From Rhodoferax sp. (GTDB lineage Bacteria; Pseudomonadota; Gammaproteobacteria; Burkholderiales; Burkholderiaceae_C): 43,988 nucleotides of DNA. Shown piece after piece: positions 18,862 to 29,400 of this stretch. Position 1 is the first letter of the stretch; each line of letters begins with the position of its first letter. The stretch is from NCBI RefSeq assembly GCF_023700745.1, contig NZ_JAMPYG010000022.1, forward strand, positions 1-43,988, read 5' to 3'. The notes beneath the pieces are model-generated. The model was not told where the DNA came from and ran no database searches. It was given only the letters and a program-made list of their open reading frames with translations. The translations under genes and the position numbers were made by a program.

Positions 18862-18981
18862 CTGACCAAGCGGCGAGCGACAGCAGCTCCGTTATGGGTC
18901 TGCGCTGCGCTGCCCGGCAACGCGCGCGTCTCTGGAGTGAAGCAGAAGAGACCTTCCGGGAGCCACCGGTCGGCAAGTCAG

Positions 18982-19058
18982 ACCGAGGTGCTCCTCGGTG
19001 CTGGCAACACCTTGCCAAAACGGCCAACCTATTCGTGCGCCCTTTCATTTGGCACGAA
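18982..19058. other. Hairpin-forming spacer between gdx and aspS
   Basis: The 213-base gap between the two convergent genes holds no gene I can support. It contains three perfect short hairpins: ACCGAGG/CCTCGGT (18982-18999, four-base loop), GGCAA/TTGCC (19003-19016) and TTCGTGC/GCACGAA (19032-19058, 13-base loop). None is followed by a clear T-run on either strand, although the GGCAA hairpin has AAAA beside it (TTTT on the minus strand, but on its upstream side). They could slow or end transcription from either side; this is structural inference only. Confidence 0.35.
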
Positions 19059-19074
19059 GCGAACTTTCTGAAAC

Positions 19075-20877
19075 TTAACCGGCCTTGACGGCATCAGGTG
19101 TGCGCAGACGAATGTGCAACTCGCGCAGCTGTTTTTCATCGACCGGGCTCGGCGCTTGCGTCAACAGGCACTGGGCGCGCTGGGTTTTGGGGAAGGCGAT
19201 CACGTCACGGATCGACTCGGCACCGGTCATCAGGGTCACGATGCGGTCCAGGCCAAAGGCCAGGCCACCATGGGGCGGCGCGCCGTATTGCAGCGCATCG
19301 AGCAGGAAACCAAATTTCTGCTGCGCCTCTTCGGGCGTGATCTTGAGCGCATCGAACACTTTTTTCTGCACATCGGCACGGTGGATACGCACCGAACCGC
19401 CGCCCATTTCCCAGCCGTTGAGCACCATGTCGTAGCCCTTGGAAATGCACTTTTCCGGCGCCGTCACCATGTAGTCTTCGTGGCCGTCCTTGGGCGCGGT
19501 GAACGGATGGTGCACCGCCATCCAGCGGTCGGACTCTTCGTCGTACTCGAACATCGGGAAGTCCACCACCCACAGCGGGGCCCAACGGTCTTCAAACAGG
19601 CCGTTTTTCTTGCCGAAAGCACTGTGGCCAATCTTGATGCGCAGCGCGCCAATGGCGTCATTGACAATTTTTTCCTTGTCGGCGCCAAAAAACAGCAGGT
19701 CGCCATTCCTGGCACCGGTGCGCTTCAGGATTTCAGCCAGCGCCGCGTCGTGCAGATTCTTGACCACTGGGCTTTGCAGACCATCACGCCCCTTGGCCAC
19801 GTCATTGACCTTGATCCAGGCCAGGCCCTTGGCGCCGTAAATCTTGACGAATTCACCGTAGTTGTCAATTTCGCCACGGGTGATCTCGGCGCCACCGGGC
19901 ACGCACAACGCGACCACACGGCCGCCCTTGGTGGTGGCAGGCGTGGAAAAGACCTTGAAGTCCACATCGGCCATCACGTCAGTGAGTTCGGTGAACTGAA
20001 GCTTGACGCGCAGGTCGGGCTTGTCCGAGCCATACAGGCGCGCGGCTTCCTGGTAAGTCATGACCGGAAACTCGCCCAGGTCGACGCCAAGCGTGTTCTG
20101 GAACACGGTCTTGATCATGCCCTGGAACATGGCTCGGATGTCCTCTTCTTCCATGAACGAGGTTTCGATATCGATCTGGGTAAATTCGGGCTGGCGGTCG
20201 GCGCGCAGGTCTTCGTCGCGGAAGCATTTGGTGATCTGGTAATAACGGTCGAATCCCGCCACCATGAGCAACTGCTTGAACAACTGCGGGCTTTGCGGCA
20301 GCGCAAAGAAGTGACCGTCATGGACCCGGCTGGGGACCAGGTAGTCGCGCGCGCCCTCGGGCGTGCTCTTGGTCAGCATCGGCGTTTCAATGTCGACGAA
20401 CCCGTTGGCATCCAGAAACTTGCGCACTTCCATGGTCACGCGGTAGCGCAGCATCAGGTTGTTTTGCATGTAGGGCCGACGCAGATCGAGCACCCGGTGC
20501 GTCAGACGCGTGGTCTCGCTGAGGTTTTCCTCGTCGAGCTGGAACGGTGGCGTGACCGAGGGGTTGAGCACCTTGAGCTCGTGACACAGCACTTCGATCT
20601 TGCCGCTCTTGAGGTTGGCGTTGACGGTGCCATCCGGGCGCGCCCGCACCAGGCCCTTGACCTGGATGCAAAACTCATTGCGCAGGTCTTCGGCCACCCC
20701 GAACATGTCGGCGCGGTCGGGGTCGCAGACCACCTGAACATAGCCCTCGCGATCGCGCACATCGACAAAAATCACACCGCCATGGTCACGCCGACGATTG
20801 ACCCAACCACACAGGGTCACGGTTTCGCCCATCAGGGCCTCGGTCACCAGACCGCAATAATGAGAACGCATCGCCAT
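19075..20877 (-). CDS. aspS: Aspartyl-tRNA synthetase
   Basis: Class II synthetase that charges tRNA-Asp, and possibly tRNA-Asn if the organism uses the indirect route. The 600-residue protein has an N-terminal OB-fold anticodon domain ([20 protein letters not shown]), motif 2 ([18 protein letters not shown]) and motif 3 ([11 protein letters not shown]), with the bacterial GAD insertion between. I chose the ATG at 20877 (MAMRSHYCG); a second ATG two codons later is equally possible, and no strong ribosome-binding site decides. It is the last gene of the fmdB-DUF502-aspS run, a conserved betaproteobacterial order. Discriminating and non-discriminating forms cannot be told apart here. Confidence 0.96.
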   Translation of the reverse strand: MAMRSHYCGLVTEALMGETVTLCGWVNRRRDHGGVIFVDVRDREGYVQVVCDPDRADMFGVAEDLRNEFCIQVKGLVRARPDGTVNANLKSGKIEVLCHELKVLNPSVTPPFQLDEENLSETTRLTHRVLDLRRPYMQNNLMLRYRVTMEVRKFLDANGFVDIETPMLTKSTPEGARDYLVPSRVHDGHFFALPQSPQLFKQLLMVAGFDRYYQITKCFRDEDLRADRQPEFTQIDIETSFMEEEDIRAMFQGMIKTVFQNTLGVDLGEFPVMTYQEAARLYGSDKPDLRVKLQFTELTDVMADVDFKVFSTPATTKGGRVVALCVPGGAEITRGEIDNYGEFVKIYGAKGLAWIKVNDVAKGRDGLQSPVVKNLHDAALAEILKRTGARNGDLLFFGADKEKIVNDAIGALRIKIGHSAFGKKNGLFEDRWAPLWVVDFPMFEYDEESDRWMAVHHPFTAPKDGHEDYMVTAPEKCISKGYDMVLNGWEMGGGSVRIHRADVQKKVFDALKITPEEAQQKFGFLLDALQYGAPPHGGLAFGLDRIVTLMTGAESIRDVIAFPKTQRAQCLLTQAPSPVDEKQLRELHIRLRTPDAVKAG

Positions 20878-20927
20878 AAAACTGCTTTCTAAAGCCACCT
20901 GGGAACAGTGGCGGGTTATCAAAAAAA

Positions 20928-21584
20928 TTACTTCGGCAAAAGATCCGGAGCGCTGGGCGGCACCGAACCCATTGAAATCACATAGGTCAGGGCTTCGTCC
21001 ACACTCATGTTGAGCTCGATCACCTCACTGCGCGGCACCATGAGGAAAAAACCGCTGGTGGGGTTGGGCGTGGTGGGCACATAGACACTGACGAAATCGG
21101 GCCCCAGATGTGTCGCCACCTCGCCGCCCGGCGACCCAGTCTGAAACGCAATGGTCCAGGCGCCCTGGCGCGGATACTGCACCAGCATGGCCGTGCGAAA
21201 GGCGTTGCCATTGCTTGAAAACAACGTGTCGGAAACTTTCTTCACGCTGTTGTAGATGGTCTTGAAGACCGGGATATTGGTCTGGATGCGATGCCACTGG
21301 ACCAGCCACCAGCGCCCCGCCACATTGGACACCAGCGCACCAGTCAACAACAAGCCGCCAAACACCAAAATCACACCGAGTCCGGGAATATGTTTGAAGT
21401 ACTCCAGAGTACTCATCAGGGATCCTGGCAGCATGGCCTGCAGCACCGTCAGCAGGCCGACAAAAATGCCATCGAGCAATTCCATCAGCCACAACAAGAC
21501 GGCAAAGGTGATAGCCGTGGGTAGCCAGACCAACAGCCCGGTCAACAGGTATTTTTTAAACGGCACAGAAACTTTCAGGGACAT
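20928..21584 (-). CDS. DUF502-family membrane protein
   Basis: Inner-membrane protein of unknown function. The 218-residue protein starts [20 protein letters not shown] and has two main hydrophobic segments (about 12-33 and 65-90). It continues with the DUF502 core blocks [28 protein letters not shown] and [19 protein letters not shown]. The ATG at 21584 lies five bases after the fmdB stop, so longer readings that overlap fmdB are rejected. The neighbours fmdB and aspS are the standard context for this family in betaproteobacteria. Confidence 0.88.
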   Translation of the reverse strand: MSLKVSVPFKKYLLTGLLVWLPTAITFAVLLWLMELLDGIFVGLLTVLQAMLPGSLMSTLEYFKHIPGLGVILVFGGLLLTGALVSNVAGRWWLVQWHRIQTNIPVFKTIYNSVKKVSDTLFSSNGNAFRTAMLVQYPRQGAWTIAFQTGSPGGEVATHLGPDFVSVYVPTTPNPTSGFFLMVPRSEVIELNMSVDEALTYVISMGSVPPSAPDLLPK

Positions 21585-21589
21585 GGAAT

Positions 21590-21916
21590 TTAACTGTGGC
21601 AAGCGCAAGCACCACCACAGCCACCGGCGGCAGGCGCAGCCTCCGTCTTGGCAGCAAGTGAGGTGCTGGCGGCAGCATCGCTTGCGGCGGGTGCTTCCGT
21701 CGCCGTGGATGCAGCCACCGCGGTAGCGCCATTGCCACCCTTGAAGTCGGTGGCGTACCAACCCGAACCTTTAAGCTGGAAACCTGCCGCCGTGAGCTGC
21801 TTGGCAAAACTGGATTTACCGCAGGTAGGGCACTCGGTGAGCACGGGATCGGACATTTTTTGCAACACGTCCTGGGCAAAGCCGCAGGCGTTGCATTTGT
21901 AGGCATAAATTGGCAT
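21590..21916 (-). CDS. fmdB: FmdB-family zinc-ribbon protein with a Cys/His-rich tail
   Basis: Small putative regulatory protein. The 108-residue protein starts MPIYAYKCNACG and has a zinc ribbon with Cys8, Cys11, Cys29 and Cys32 (CNAC, CPTC). A long Ala/Thr/Ser-rich linker (about 62-97) leads to a C-terminal cluster CGGACACH at 100-107, which looks like a second metal site. The ATG at 21916 was chosen because the family begins with MPIY. It is cotranscribed with DUF502, five bases apart. The function of the family is not established. Confidence 0.88.
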   Translation of the reverse strand: MPIYAYKCNACGFAQDVLQKMSDPVLTECPTCGKSSFAKQLTAAGFQLKGSGWYATDFKGGNGATAVAASTATEAPAASDAAASTSLAAKTEAAPAAGGCGGACACHS

Positions 21917-21999
21917 GGTAATCAGACCTGTGTGAATGAGTCGCAAAACCGGTAATTATAAAGTCGCCCCCAGGAACCGGAGGCCAGGGCCGGTCCAGA

Positions 22000-23568
22000 C
22001 TAGAAAACCCGCACCCGTACCAATATCTGCATGACGATCAGGCCGAGCACAAAACCGATCGCGCCATAGACCAGACCTTGCAGCAATTTATTGGTCCGAC
22101 GTTGCTCCATCAACAGGGCGCGTAACTCCTTGGCACTGCTATCGGCGGTTGGTTGCTTGAGAAAATCGAACAACAGGCGTGGCAGTTCAGGCAACATCTT
22201 GGCGTACCGCGGCGCTTCATTACGCAATTCCTTGAGCAATTTTTTGGGCCCGATCTGCTCCACCATCCATTTTTCAAGGAAAGGTTTGGCGGTATGCCAC
22301 AAATCCAGCTCAGGATCCAGTTGGCGCCCCAGACCTTCAATATTGAGCAGGGTTTTTTGCAACAACACCAGTTGCGGCTGAATCTCGACCTGAAAACGGC
22401 GCGACGTCTGGAACAGGCGCATCAAGATCATGCCCAGGGAAATTTCCTTGAGTGGCCGGTCAAAGTAAGGTTCGCACACGGCACGCACAGCCGCTTCGAG
22501 TTCGTCGACACGCGTGGCACCCGGCACCCAGCCCGATTCGATGTGCAACTCCGCCACACGTTTGTAGTCGCGGCGAAAGAAAGCAATGAAATTTTGTGCC
22601 AGATACTCTTTGTCACCTTCGGTCAGGGTACCCACAATGCCAAAGTCGAGCGAAATATAACGGCCGAAGGTCGCCGGATCAAGGCTCACCTGGATGTTGC
22701 CGGGGTGCATGTCGGCATGGAAAAAACCATCGCGGAAAACCTGGGTAAAAAAGATCGTGACGCCATCGCGGGCCAGCTTGGGGATGTCGACCCCGGCCTC
22801 TCGCAAACGCGCCACCTGGTTGATCGGCGCGCCCTTCATGCGCTCCATCACGATCACTTCGGGCATGCAGTAATCCCAGTACATCTCGGGAATCAGGACC
22901 AGGTCAAGGTCGGCCATGTTGCGTCGCAATTGCGCCGCACTCGATGCCTCGCGCACCAGATCCAGCTCGTCATGCAGGTATTTGTCAAATTCGGCCACCA
23001 CCTCGCGCGGCTTGAGCCGCTTGCCGTCTTCCGACAAACTCTCCACCCAGCCCGCCATCATGCGCAACAGCGCCAGGTCTTTGTCGATCACCGTCAACAT
23101 GCCTGGCCGCAGCACTTTGACCGCGACATCGCGCGGCTGGCCCTGTCGGTCCTTGAGCACGGCAAAGTGGACCTGGGCAATGGAGGCACTGGCCACCGGT
23201 TGATGCTCAAACGATACAAAGATATCGCCCACTGATTTCCTGAAGGTGCGTTCGATGATGGCAACCGCCACCTCGCTGGAAAAGGGTGGCACGCGATCTT
23301 GCAACAAGGCCAGCTCATCGGCAATGTCCACCGGCAGCAAATCGCGCCGGGTCGATAGCACCTGGCCGAATTTGACAAAAATCGGACCCAGGCTTTCCAG
23401 GGTTTGACGAATACGCTGGCCCCGGGGCGCGTCGAGCTTGCGACCCAGCGTCAATACGCGTGCCAGCCGCAGCAGCCACGGCTTCTTGAAACTGTTGAGC
23501 GCCAGTTCATCCAGACCATTGCGCAACATCACCCAAAGGATGAAGGCACCGCGAAAAATATTGGTCAT
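22000..23568 (-). CDS. ubiB: UbiB, atypical protein-kinase-like ubiquinone biosynthesis factor
   Basis: Membrane-associated ADCK/ABC1-family protein needed for ubiquinone synthesis, thought to use ATPase activity to help lipid intermediates leave the membrane. The 522-residue protein has the diagnostic KFGQ (66-69) in [14 protein letters not shown], the Ala-rich loop [13 protein letters not shown], the catalytic block [10 protein letters not shown] and SLDFGIVG in place of the kinase DFG. A C-terminal hydrophobic helix (about 495-515) anchors it. The start overlaps the ubiJ stop (ATGA). It is the end of a ubiE-Tim44-ubiJ-ubiB cluster, and the pathway link is firm. Confidence 0.96.
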   Translation of the reverse strand: MTNIFRGAFILWVMLRNGLDELALNSFKKPWLLRLARVLTLGRKLDAPRGQRIRQTLESLGPIFVKFGQVLSTRRDLLPVDIADELALLQDRVPPFSSEVAVAIIERTFRKSVGDIFVSFEHQPVASASIAQVHFAVLKDRQGQPRDVAVKVLRPGMLTVIDKDLALLRMMAGWVESLSEDGKRLKPREVVAEFDKYLHDELDLVREASSAAQLRRNMADLDLVLIPEMYWDYCMPEVIVMERMKGAPINQVARLREAGVDIPKLARDGVTIFFTQVFRDGFFHADMHPGNIQVSLDPATFGRYISLDFGIVGTLTEGDKEYLAQNFIAFFRRDYKRVAELHIESGWVPGATRVDELEAAVRAVCEPYFDRPLKEISLGMILMRLFQTSRRFQVEIQPQLVLLQKTLLNIEGLGRQLDPELDLWHTAKPFLEKWMVEQIGPKKLLKELRNEAPRYAKMLPELPRLLFDFLKQPTADSSAKELRALLMEQRRTNKLLQGLVYGAIGFVLGLIVMQILVRVRVF

Positions 23569-24116
23569 TTGGCTGGCTTGCCGGGCGCGAACGCTGCCGC
23601 TTTGGCCAAGAACTCCCGCAAGCTGGTGCGCACGGTCTGGGCCACCTGGCTCAAGGTATGGGCCGGCACGTCACCGATGACACGCGCCAGGTCTTCTTCC
23701 ATGTCCCAGCGGACATGCTCGGTCAGCCAGTTGACTTCCGCGGCCAATTGCACATCACCTTCAATGCGCACCGCTGGTTTTTCACCTTTGAAAACGGCTT
23801 GCGCCACAGCCAGCGGCGACTCGTCAGTGACAGTCAAGACCAGGTCAGGCTTGGCCTGTTCGTCTGCCAGATCGAGCAAACCGGCCGGCGTGGCGACCAA
23901 CTTGAAGTAAAAGCTGCGCCACTGCACCAGCATGATGCGGTCTTTCTGGCGCACCAGGCGGGCCATGGCCTCGCTTTCCTGCATCAGCACATGGTTAAGC
24001 AGCAGGACAATGCGGTGCTGGGCCTCATTGACGGCCCAGGCTGGAGGCGTAAATTTGGGAAGCGGGAGTTTTTCTACAAAACTCTCCAGAAAAGAAAAAG
24101 GGGTCTGTGTTGCCAT
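23565..24116 (-). CDS. ubiJ: UbiJ, SCP2-domain ubiquinone biosynthesis accessory factor
   Basis: Lipid-binding accessory protein that with UbiK organises the soluble ubiquinone-synthesis complex. The protein is about 183 residues: an N-terminal helical part, then an SCP2-like sterol-carrier fold (about 45-150, with [20 protein letters not shown] and [16 protein letters not shown]) and a C-terminal helix. The family assignment rests on this layout and on the position directly before ubiB, with an ATGA overlap. Two starts are possible: ATG 24116 (MATQTPF, used here) and ATG 24125, which has AGGG closer upstream. Confidence 0.85.
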   Translation of the reverse strand: MATQTPFSFLESFVEKLPLPKFTPPAWAVNEAQHRIVLLLNHVLMQESEAMARLVRQKDRIMLVQWRSFYFKLVATPAGLLDLADEQAKPDLVLTVTDESPLAVAQAVFKGEKPAVRIEGDVQLAAEVNWLTEHVRWDMEEDLARVIGDVPAHTLSQVAQTVRTSLREFLAKAAAFAPGKPAK

Positions 24117-24151
24117 AGACCCCATTATTCCCTGAAACCGGACGACCAAAC

Positions 24152-25141
24152 TTACTGCAGGGCTTGTACCCCTGCCACCAACCAGCCACTGCGACCGTTT
24201 TTCGGCTTGATCATGTTCCAGACCTCCCGGAACGGGCTCGGACCGGCAGATGGCTCTTCGCGGATCATGCCGGTAAATTCAACGCTGGCCATGTATTCGT
24301 CACCCAGGTCTTCAATGCCGAGCAAATGGGCCTCGATCATCACCACCTCGGTCTGGTTGCCAGAACCGCCGGTATGTGCCTCACGGTCGGCCAGTTGCGC
24401 CTGGATTTCCTTGAGCATGGTGTCGGTCATCATGACACGCAGTGCAGGAATGTCCGATTTGTCCCAAGCCGCCTGGAGCGAGACAAAGTTGGCTTTGGCG
24501 GCCTTGAGGAAACCCTCGGAATCGAAACCTTCCGGAATTCCCCAGGTCTGCGATCCCAACAAGCTGGAACCAATCATCGACCCTCCGGCAGCGGCAGGTC
24601 CAGCACCAGCCAGTGACGAGCTGTCAAAGGCAGTGGCAGTGCGCTCCCAGGGCCTCGCCGAGGCATCGTTCCCCACGTTTTCCGGACGGTAACTGACCGG
24701 CACGGAGGCTGGATTGGCTGCGCCGGCACCCTGGAATGCAAAAGGCGAGGCAGAAGCCTGCGAATCCTGATTTTTACGCCGTTTGAACCAGCCCACTGCG
24801 GCCATGACCAGCATCGCCAGCAAGGCAAACATCAATACTTGACCCATGGCTTCGCCCAGACCCAGGGAATTTGCCAGCCAGGCCAGACCCAGGCCGGCTG
24901 CCAAACCACCCAGCATGGCGCCCCAAGGTTTCTTGGGAGCCGCAGCAGCCGGAGCAGCAGCAGCGGGGGCTTTGGTTGCTGCAGCTTGCGTGGGCGCGAC
25001 AGGAGCGGGAGCAGCCTGGCGTTGCGTCACATTGCTTGACTGTTTGCCAAAGGACATGCCGCCGCCAAAGCGTTTGGCCGCCTCGGCCTGGCCGGCCACC
25101 AGCACCAGACTCATTGTCAACATAGAAAGCCATCGTTTCAT
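24152..25141 (-). CDS. Tim44-like domain protein, exported/membrane-bound
   Basis: The 329-residue protein has a signal sequence (1-22, ending AEAA), an Ala/Pro-rich linker (about 41-72) and two hydrophobic stretches (about 75-95 and 101-118) followed by a basic KRRK. A C-terminal Tim44-like domain (about 190-329, with FDSEGFLKAAKANFVSLQAAW) completes it. Bacterial Tim44-domain proteins are structurally related to the mitochondrial import factor, but their role is not settled. It sits between ubiE and ubiJ with short gaps, so it is probably cotranscribed with ubiquinone genes. Whether it takes part in ubiquinone synthesis is unknown. Confidence 0.85.
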   Translation of the reverse strand: MKRWLSMLTMSLVLVAGQAEAAKRFGGGMSFGKQSSNVTQRQAAPAPVAPTQAAATKAPAAAAPAAAAPKKPWGAMLGGLAAGLGLAWLANSLGLGEAMGQVLMFALLAMLVMAAVGWFKRRKNQDSQASASPFAFQGAGAANPASVPVSYRPENVGNDASARPWERTATAFDSSSLAGAGPAAAGGSMIGSSLLGSQTWGIPEGFDSEGFLKAAKANFVSLQAAWDKSDIPALRVMMTDTMLKEIQAQLADREAHTGGSGNQTEVVMIEAHLLGIEDLGDEYMASVEFTGMIREEPSAGPSPFREVWNMIKPKNGRSGWLVAGVQALQ

Positions 25142-25200
25142 ACCGTCTCCAAATGTTTTGAACCTAAAAAATAATCAGGCGGCTACCAAACTGAAACAAC

Positions 25201-25932
25201 TCAACACTTGATACCGACATGCAAGGCTACCAGACCACCCGTCATATTATGGTAATCGACATGGCCAAAGCCATTAACTTTCATCAGGGATTTCAGCTCT
25301 TCCTGGCTGGGGTGCATGCGGATTGACTCGGCCAGATACTGGTAACTGGAGGCGTCACCTGCCACCCATTCGCCCAGCTTAGGCAGCACCTTGAACGAAT
25401 ACCAGTCGTAGGCTTTTTCCAGCGGTTTGGCCACTTTGGAAAACTCCAGCACCAGCAACTTGCCACCGGGCTTGAGCACCCGGTTCATCTCGGCCAGTGC
25501 CACGTCCTTGTGCGTCATGTTGCGCAAGCCAAAGGCGACCGTGACCAGGTTGAAGTAGTTGTCCGGAAACGGCAACTTTTCTGCATCACAGACCAGCGTG
25601 GGCAACACCACGCCGGCGTCCACCAGACGATCGCGTCCGGTACGCAACATGGCTTCGTTGATGTCGGTGTGCACGACCTGACCACTCTTGCCCACCTTGT
25701 CGGCAAAGGCCAGGGACAGGTCACCGGTGCCGCCCGCAATGTCAAGCACCTTGTCACCTTCGTGCACGTTGGCGACCGTGACGGTATAAGCTTTCCAGAT
25801 GCGATGCAGGCCCATCGACATCAGGTCATTCATGACGTCATATTTGGAGGCAACCGAGTCAAAAACGCCTTTGACGTGGCTGGCCTTTTCAGCCTCTTCT
25901 ACCGTGCGGAAACCGAAATGGGTGGTGCTCAT
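25201..25932 (-). CDS. ubiE: Ubiquinone/menaquinone C-methyltransferase
   Basis: S-adenosylmethionine-dependent methyltransferase that methylates the quinone ring. The 243-residue protein has [20 protein letters not shown] near the N-terminus, the SAM motif [24 protein letters not shown] and the UbiE-specific [16 protein letters not shown]. The ATG at 25932 lies 29 bases downstream of the DUF971 gene, a common neighbour of ubiE in proteobacteria. All family motifs are intact. Confidence 0.97.
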   Translation of the reverse strand: MSTTHFGFRTVEEAEKASHVKGVFDSVASKYDVMNDLMSMGLHRIWKAYTVTVANVHEGDKVLDIAGGTGDLSLAFADKVGKSGQVVHTDINEAMLRTGRDRLVDAGVVLPTLVCDAEKLPFPDNYFNLVTVAFGLRNMTHKDVALAEMNRVLKPGGKLLVLEFSKVAKPLEKAYDWYSFKVLPKLGEWVAGDASSYQYLAESIRMHPSQEELKSLMKVNGFGHVDYHNMTGGLVALHVGIKC

Positions 25933-25961
25933 GATTGAATCAAAGTTTGACTAAAAAAATT

Positions 25962-26375
25962 TCAATGGCTGGCGCAACTGCTGCCTGCCTTCTCGGGCAT
26001 GGGCGCGTCACGATCAACCCCGGCGGCGGTCAGGCGTGCGTTGTAGTCAGCCCACAACTTGTCCTGTTGCGAACCCAGAAAATACAGGTAGTCCCACGAG
26101 TAGATACCCGTGTCGTGCCCGTCTGAAAAGCTGGGTTGCACGGCGTAGTTGCCGACCGGCTCCAGCCCGGTGAGCGTGACCTCGCGCTTGCCGGTCTGCA
26201 GCACCTCCTGGCCCGGCCCGTGGCCTGCCACCTCGGCGGAGGGCGAATAAACGCGCATCAACTCAAACGGAATGCGGAACTGCGCACCGTCAGAGAAACT
26301 GATTTCCAGGACGCGCGACTGACTGTGCACGGTGATGTCTTGTGGCGTTGGGGCACCGTTTTGCAAACCTGCCAT
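25962..26375 (-). CDS. DUF971-domain protein
   Basis: Single-domain protein related to the N-terminal domain of gamma-butyrobetaine hydroxylase. The 137-residue protein has ITVHSQSRVLEISFSDGAQF, a family opening, and HDTGIYSWDYLYFLG in the second half. In betaproteobacteria it usually precedes ubiE, as here. The ATG follows GAGGTG seven bases away. The C-terminus ends SSCASH, a possible metal-binding tail. Stand-alone DUF971 proteins have been linked to Fe-S and redox biology in some systems, but nothing here shows the role. Confidence 0.85.
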   Translation of the reverse strand: MAGLQNGAPTPQDITVHSQSRVLEISFSDGAQFRIPFELMRVYSPSAEVAGHGPGQEVLQTGKREVTLTGLEPVGNYAVQPSFSDGHDTGIYSWDYLYFLGSQQDKLWADYNARLTAAGVDRDAPMPEKAGSSCASH

Positions 26376-26407
26376 GAAATGTCACCTCTTTGAAATCATC
26401 ATCAAAC

Positions 26408-29400
26408 TCAAACCAGCACGCGCTCAATGCCGCCGTCATTGGCGACCTTGACGTAATCCGGCATCCATTGTTCGCCCAGTATCTGCCTGGCCATCTCCAC
26501 CACAATGTAATCGGCTTCCATCAGTCCGTTTTGCAAATCCTCTCCGAAACGGCTCAGACCCTGCAGGCAGGCCGGGCAGGAGGTCAGCATCTTGATATTG
26601 TCCTTGGCGCCGACACCGGGAATTTGGCGCAACTGCGCTTCGCCCTTGAGAACTTCTTCTTCCTTGCGAAAACGCACCTGGGTCGAGACGTCAGGACGAT
26701 TCAGCGCCAGCGTGCCCGACTCGCCACAGCAACGCTCGGACTGGATCACATTGTCACCGAGCAGGGCTTTGACGGTCTTGAGCGGCTCCTGCAGTTTCAT
26801 CGGGCTGTGGCAGGGATCGTGAAACAGGAAGGCCCCGGCGTTGGCCAGCGTAATGCCTTTTTCCAGCAGGTACTCATGGATGTCGATGATCCGGCTCCCA
26901 GGAAAAATCTCTTCGAATTTGTAACCTTGCAACTGGTCATAACAGGTGCCGCAACTCACCACCACGGTCTTGATGTCGAGGTAGTTCAGCGTGTTGGCAA
27001 CCCGGTGGAACAGCACGCGGTTGTCGGTGATCATTTTCTCGGCTTTGTCGAACAGGCCTGAGCCGCGTTGCGGGTAACCACAGCACAGATAACCCGGTGG
27101 CAGCACGGTTTGCACGCCGGCGTGCCACAGCATGGCTTGTGTGGCCAAGCCCACCTGGCTGAACAGGCGCTCAGAACCGCAGCCCGGGAAGTAGAAAACC
27201 GCCTCGGTCTCGGATGATGTGGTTTTCGGGTTGCGGATGATCGGTACGTAATCCTTGTCTTCGATGTCGAGCAGGGCGCGGGCTGTCTTTTTGGGCAGAC
27301 CGCCGGGCAGCTTTTTGTTGATGAAGTGAATCACCTGCTCCTTGATCGGTGCCGTACCCAGCGTGGCCGGTGGTGCCTTGGTCTGCTTGCGGCCCATCAC
27401 TTTCAGCACATCCGCAGTCAGGCGCTGCGCCTTGATGGCCACATTGACCATCACCGAGCGCGCCATTTTGATGGTCTCGGGGTTGGTGGCGTTGAGCATG
27501 AACATGGCTGCCGCACCGGCGGGCCTGAAGGTTTTTTTGCCCATCTTGCGCAGCAGATTGCGCATGTTCATCGAAACGTCGCCAAAGTCGATGTTGACCG
27601 GGCACGGGCTCAGGCACTTGTGGCACACGGTGCAGTGGTCGGCCACGTCTTCAAACTCCTGCCAGTGCTTGATGCTGACGCCACGGCGCGTTTGTTCTTC
27701 ATACAAAAAGGCTTCCACCAGCAGGGAGGTGGCAAGAATCTTGTTGCGTGGGCTGTACAGCAAATTGGCGCGCGGCACATGGGTGGAACACACCGGTTTG
27801 CATTTGCCGCAGCGCAGGCAGTCTTTCACGCTGTCGGCAATGGCGCCAATGTCGGACTGCTGCATGATCAAGGACTCATGCCCCATCAGGCCAAAGCTGG
27901 GCGTGTAGGCGTTGGTCAGGTCGGCATAAAGGCTGTCTGACGTCGGCTCGGCGCGCAGCAACTTGCCCTTGTTGAAGCGGCCCTCGGGGTCGACTTTGGC
28001 CTTGTAGTCGGTGAACGGCTGCAGTTCGGCGTCGCTCAAGAACTCCAACTTGGTAATGCCGATACCGTGTTCGCCCGAAATCACGCCGTCCAGGCTGCGC
28101 GCCAGCGTCATGATGCGTTTGACCGCGCCGTGGGCCGCTTGCAGCATTTCATAATCATCGCTGTTGACCGGAATGTTGGTGTGCACATTGCCGTCACCGG
28201 CATGCATGTGCAACGCCACCCAGACGCGGCCCTTGAGCACGCGCTGGTGGATGGCATTGCATTCCTTCAGAATCGCCTCAAAGGCCACGCCACTGAAAAT
28301 TTGCTGCAGTGGCTGGCGGATTTGTGTCTTCCAGCTGGCGCGCAGGGAATGGTCCTGCAGCTGGGAGAACATGGGCTCGACATCGCGCAGCCAGCCCGAC
28401 CAAAGCGTTTTCACCTCGTCAAGCAACGCCAGTGCCTGTGCCACGCGGTCTTCCAGCAGTTCGGCGGCGCTGATCTCGCTGGCATCGTCGTGTCGCCCCA
28501 CAGGCAAATGACCCTGGGTGAGGAAATCCCGCAAGGCATCGCACAGCGCCAGTTTGTTGCGCAAGCTCAGCTCGATGTTGATACGCTCAATGCCGTCGGT
28601 GTACTCGGCCATGCGCGGCAGGGGAATCACCACGTCTTCGTTGATCTTGAAGGCATTGGTATGCCTGCTGATGGCCGCCGTGCGTTTGCGGTCGAGCCAG
28701 AATTTCTTGCGTGCCTCGGGACTGATGGCAATAAAACCCTCGCCGCTGCGCGAGTTGGCAATGCGCACCACCTCACTGGTGACGCGTGCCACCTCGTCGG
28801 CGTCATTGCCCGCAATGTCACCAAACAGCACCATCTTGGGTACGCCACCGCCACTCAAGGCAGCGCCGCGCTTGCTCTTGGTGGTATAGCCCACCGCTTT
28901 CAGATAACGGTCGTCCAGATGCTCCAGTCCGGCCAGCACCACACCCGAGCGCTGCTGCTCGGCAAACATGAAATCCTTGATCTCGACGATACTGGGCACG
29001 GCGTCCTTGGCATTGCCAAAAAACTCCAGGCAAACGGTGCGCGTGTGTTGGGGCATCCGGTGCACCACCCAGCGCGCGCTGGTGATCAGGCCGTCACAAC
29101 CTTCTTTCTGGATGCCCGGCAGGCCACTGAGGAACTTGTCGGTCACATCCTTGCCAAGGCCTTCCTTGCGAAAGGACTTACCGGCAATGTCCAGCCGCTC
29201 AGAGCGCAGCGGCGTTTTGCCGTCGGCCTTGAAATACTGCAACTCAAAGCTGGCCACGTCCACATCATGGATCTTGCCCATGTTGTGGTTGATTCGGGTC
29301 ACCTCCAGCCACTCAGCCTGCGGTGTCACCATACGCCAGCTGGCCAGGTTGTCGAGCGAGGTGCCCCACAACACGGCTTTTTTTCCGCCTGCGTTCATGG

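Noticed and set aside
19114..20892. 592-residue open frame on the plus strand opposite aspS
   Set aside because: Antisense shadow of a fully conserved synthetase; no start signal and no recognisable motif.
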